Assembly: GCA_027579435.1 (NCBI GenBank) | Contig: JANBPK010001350.1 | Span: 1 to 21,496, forward strand | DNA length: 21,496 bases | Source: Candolleomyces eurysporus | Lineage: Eukaryota; Basidiomycota; Agaricomycetes; Agaricales; Psathyrellaceae | Direction: 5' to 3' | Shown here: in pieces, positions 20,001 through 21,496 of the stretch | Layout: each line of letters opens with the position of its first letter | Position numbering within the stretch: position 1 is the first letter of the stretch | Translations under genes and position numbers: made by a program | The notes under the pieces: model-generated | What the model saw: only the letters and a program-made list of their open reading frames with translations | Database searches by the model: none | Told to the model about the DNA's origin: nothing

Positions 20001-21402
20001 ACGATGGCACCAACGGAGCCCGAATTTCTTCCTCCCAGTTGAACGTCCATCCTTTTCCCTTCTTCCCCTTGTCTTTCTCTGCCTCCTTCTCCGCCTCCTT
20101 GCTCTTGGGATCCGACGAAGACTCAGAAGGGGCAATCGAGAACTTCAATGTCGCACCCTTCACAAACGGTACTTTGCTCAAGTCATCGACAGTGCCTTTC
20201 CCATTCTGGTCCCTCCGAATCACGATCCGGTGACCCAGATACTCGAGGATGGCTTGCGCATGCTTCACCGGCCCCGTTGCAGGCTGCTTTTGAGGGGGAG
20301 CCGTCGTCAAAGTCGAAGTCGATGTGGACGTTTGGGGAGGTGTTGGTAAGCCTTGCTGAGGCTTCGGTACCGATCCCTGTACACTTGTCGTCCGCGAGGT
20401 CACAGCAGAGGTCGTCGATGGTGCCTTCGCTGTCCCCTCCTTCTCCTTTGCCTGATCCATCACCTTCGCCCTCTTCCTCTCACTCTCATCCCCCTCTTTC
20501 TCCTTCCCGTTGACCTTCGACTGAGCCTCTCCGGCTTTCTGAGCCACCGATGTCGCGGCAGGAGACTCCTCATCTTCCGTCCTCGCCCTCTTCTTCCCAG
20601 CCACTTGAGTCGGAACCGTACCGTTCGGAGTCGAAACTCCATTTGCAGTCTTGGCAGGAGCCGTGGGCACAGCAGAAGTCGTAGAACTGGCGGTCGAGGT
20701 AGGGGTGGGGGCGGGAGTCGTCGAAGTGGATGCGACATAGGAAGCCTGAGACGCCGTCCTAATCACCACAGCTGGTTTCGCAACAGTAGTGCTCGCATTC
20801 ACCGAGTTCACAGACGCGCTGGACACCATGATCGGCACAATGGGTGTCGTTGCACTCGAAACCGTCGTTGCCGCCGTAGTCGCATTTCCAGCCGTGGTCG
20901 TAGTCGCGATGTTCGTCTGCCCTGCCGCACCAACGCCATTCTCGGACGATAACGAAGGCGGAATAACAGCTTCCACGACCTCTTTCTTGACTTTGAGCCC
21001 AATATCGCCATCTCGCGGAGCAGGAGCAGTAGGAGTAGGAGTTGAAACGACCATCGAGCTTGCAGCTTCCAATTCTGTCGTTGCTCCACTCGCAGTCGCG
21101 TTCTGGTTCCTGTTCGTTGTCGCACTTGCACCCGCAATCGCACCCGCACTCGCCGTCCCATTCACGACCACACCTGCACCCACACTCCCATTCACCGGTC
21201 CCGTCGCCGTGCCACCTCCAACCAACGCAATCCCATTCCGACTCTGCACATACTTCTCGTTGTCCCAAACCCACTTGCCCTCGTCTGTCCGATCGAGGCC
21301 GGCTGTGTACTGATCTGCTGTGATCCCTCCCTCGACTTCTTCTTTCGTGCAAAGGAAGCCTTTGTGGCCTTTTAAGACCCAGCGAGCCCAGTCTATGCGC
21401 AT
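17098..21402 (-). CDS. Large nuclear-type coiled-coil protein, one intron, unknown function
   Basis: Two long frames that I join. Exon 1 is 21402-19797; the donor GTGAGT is at 19796; the acceptor CTGCAG ends at 19654; exon 2 is 19653-17098 with the N at 17629 left out. The total is 1386 residues. The junction reads VVWELLN-Q-EEERAFQIERAQ. Residues 1-55 are conserved-looking (WARWVLKGHKGFLC, KWVWDNEKYVQ). About 60-370 is Ala/Thr/Ser/Pro low complexity with basic clusters (KKRARTEDE near 268, ERKRAKVM near 308). About 380-535 looks globular (AILEYLGHRIVIRRDQ, ARWFGEWRPPYIKFVPGDTW). An acidic patch (SSDSDDHDFSDDWYDDLPE, about 665-690) and a Pro run (PPPAPPPLPSKP, about 731) follow. Charged coiled coils lie at about 770-840, 890-1020, 1160-1210 and 1230-1280, with a KRRRLDVD cluster near 1061. 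Only 32 bp separate the two frames' stop and next ATG, which argues against two genes. Another in-frame acceptor, ending at 19723, would give 1409 residues. Confidence 0.7.
17629..17629. other. Ambiguous base that breaks the coiled-coil frame
   Basis: Single N directly after CCCCCC. With N counted, the frame from 19653 stops about 14 codons later; without it the frame runs on through RRVDEELRGRDRGRD to the stop at 17098. Confidence 0.8.
20640..21190. repeat. Low-complexity coding region (Ala/Thr/Ser/Pro-rich)
   Basis: GC-rich imperfect short repeats inside exon 1 of the coiled-coil gene, for example CACCCGCAATCGCACCCGCA near 21130, encode runs such as ATTTTAGNATTAATT. Such tracts expand and contract easily and also create long spurious frames on the other strand. 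Confidence 0.6.
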
Positions 21403-21496
21403 ACAAACGGATAGAGGACGATGGGGTGAAGAAAGGAGGGAGAGTGAAAAAGGTTAGTTCGCGTTCGTAACCAGGATTGGTAGAGTAGATAGATAA
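21403..21496 (-). promoter_or_regulatory. Pyrimidine-rich leader upstream of the coiled-coil gene
   Basis: On the coding strand the bases just before the ATG at 21402 are strongly C/T-rich (about 21413-21470), as often seen in fungal 5' leaders. The same stretch could be the end of an intron, since CATAG precedes GACTGG; in that case the true N-terminus lies outside the window. Confidence 0.35.

Noticed and set aside
19618..21323. Several plus-strand frames of 90-240 codons opposite exon 1 of the coiled-coil gene
   Set aside because: GC-rich low-complexity DNA keeps several frames open; these are Arg/Ser/Pro-rich without domains.

Overview
The window looks like nuclear DNA of an agaricomycete (mushroom-type basidiomycete). 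The genes carry many short introns (about 45-75 bp) with GTRNGT-type donors. The families fit too: an F-box protein, a UbiA-family prenyltransferase and two fungal seven-transmembrane proteins of a type common in mushroom genomes. All confidently placed genes lie on the minus strand. No virus, CRISPR array, rRNA, tRNA or intact transposon was recognised.

Layout, low to high coordinates. (1) 34-1378: a basic protein whose N-terminus carries about seven copies of a Thr-Arg-Ser-Met-like motif; it is read in two frames that meet near a run of seven G. (2) 1379-3098: mostly empty, with a weak spliced plus-strand gene candidate at 2503-3098. (3) 3183-4455: a four-exon UbiA-family membrane prenyltransferase, 364 residues by my model. 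(4) 4456-5445: nothing seen. (5) 5446-6392: a four-exon Ser/Asp/Glu-rich protein of unknown function, reconstructed from short frames. (6) 6393-9985: a gene-poor stretch with a short telomere-like repeat (6895-6929) and broken coding segments (8190-8860), one ending in a CPWKG motif reminiscent of DUF427. (7) 9986-13093: two tandem paralogous seven-TM protein genes, each with five exons and conserved splice positions; an upstream module of about 330 bp is repeated after each. (8) 14443-16396: an F-box protein of about 650 residues. (9) 17098-21402: one long nuclear-type coiled-coil protein (about 1386 residues) that looks like two separate frames until one intron is removed.

A technical theme matters for reading the window. 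Five single N characters each sit beside a homopolymer. Two of them (15517 and 17629) fall inside genes, and deleting the N restores one continuous frame in both cases. The break in the first gene, at a G7 run, fits the same pattern. These three 'broken' genes are therefore probably intact, with errors in the consensus.

The genes do not form an evident pathway. The UbiA enzyme has no terpene cyclase, P450 or polyketide synthase beside it here. The tandem seven-TM pair is the clearest sign of recent local evolution.
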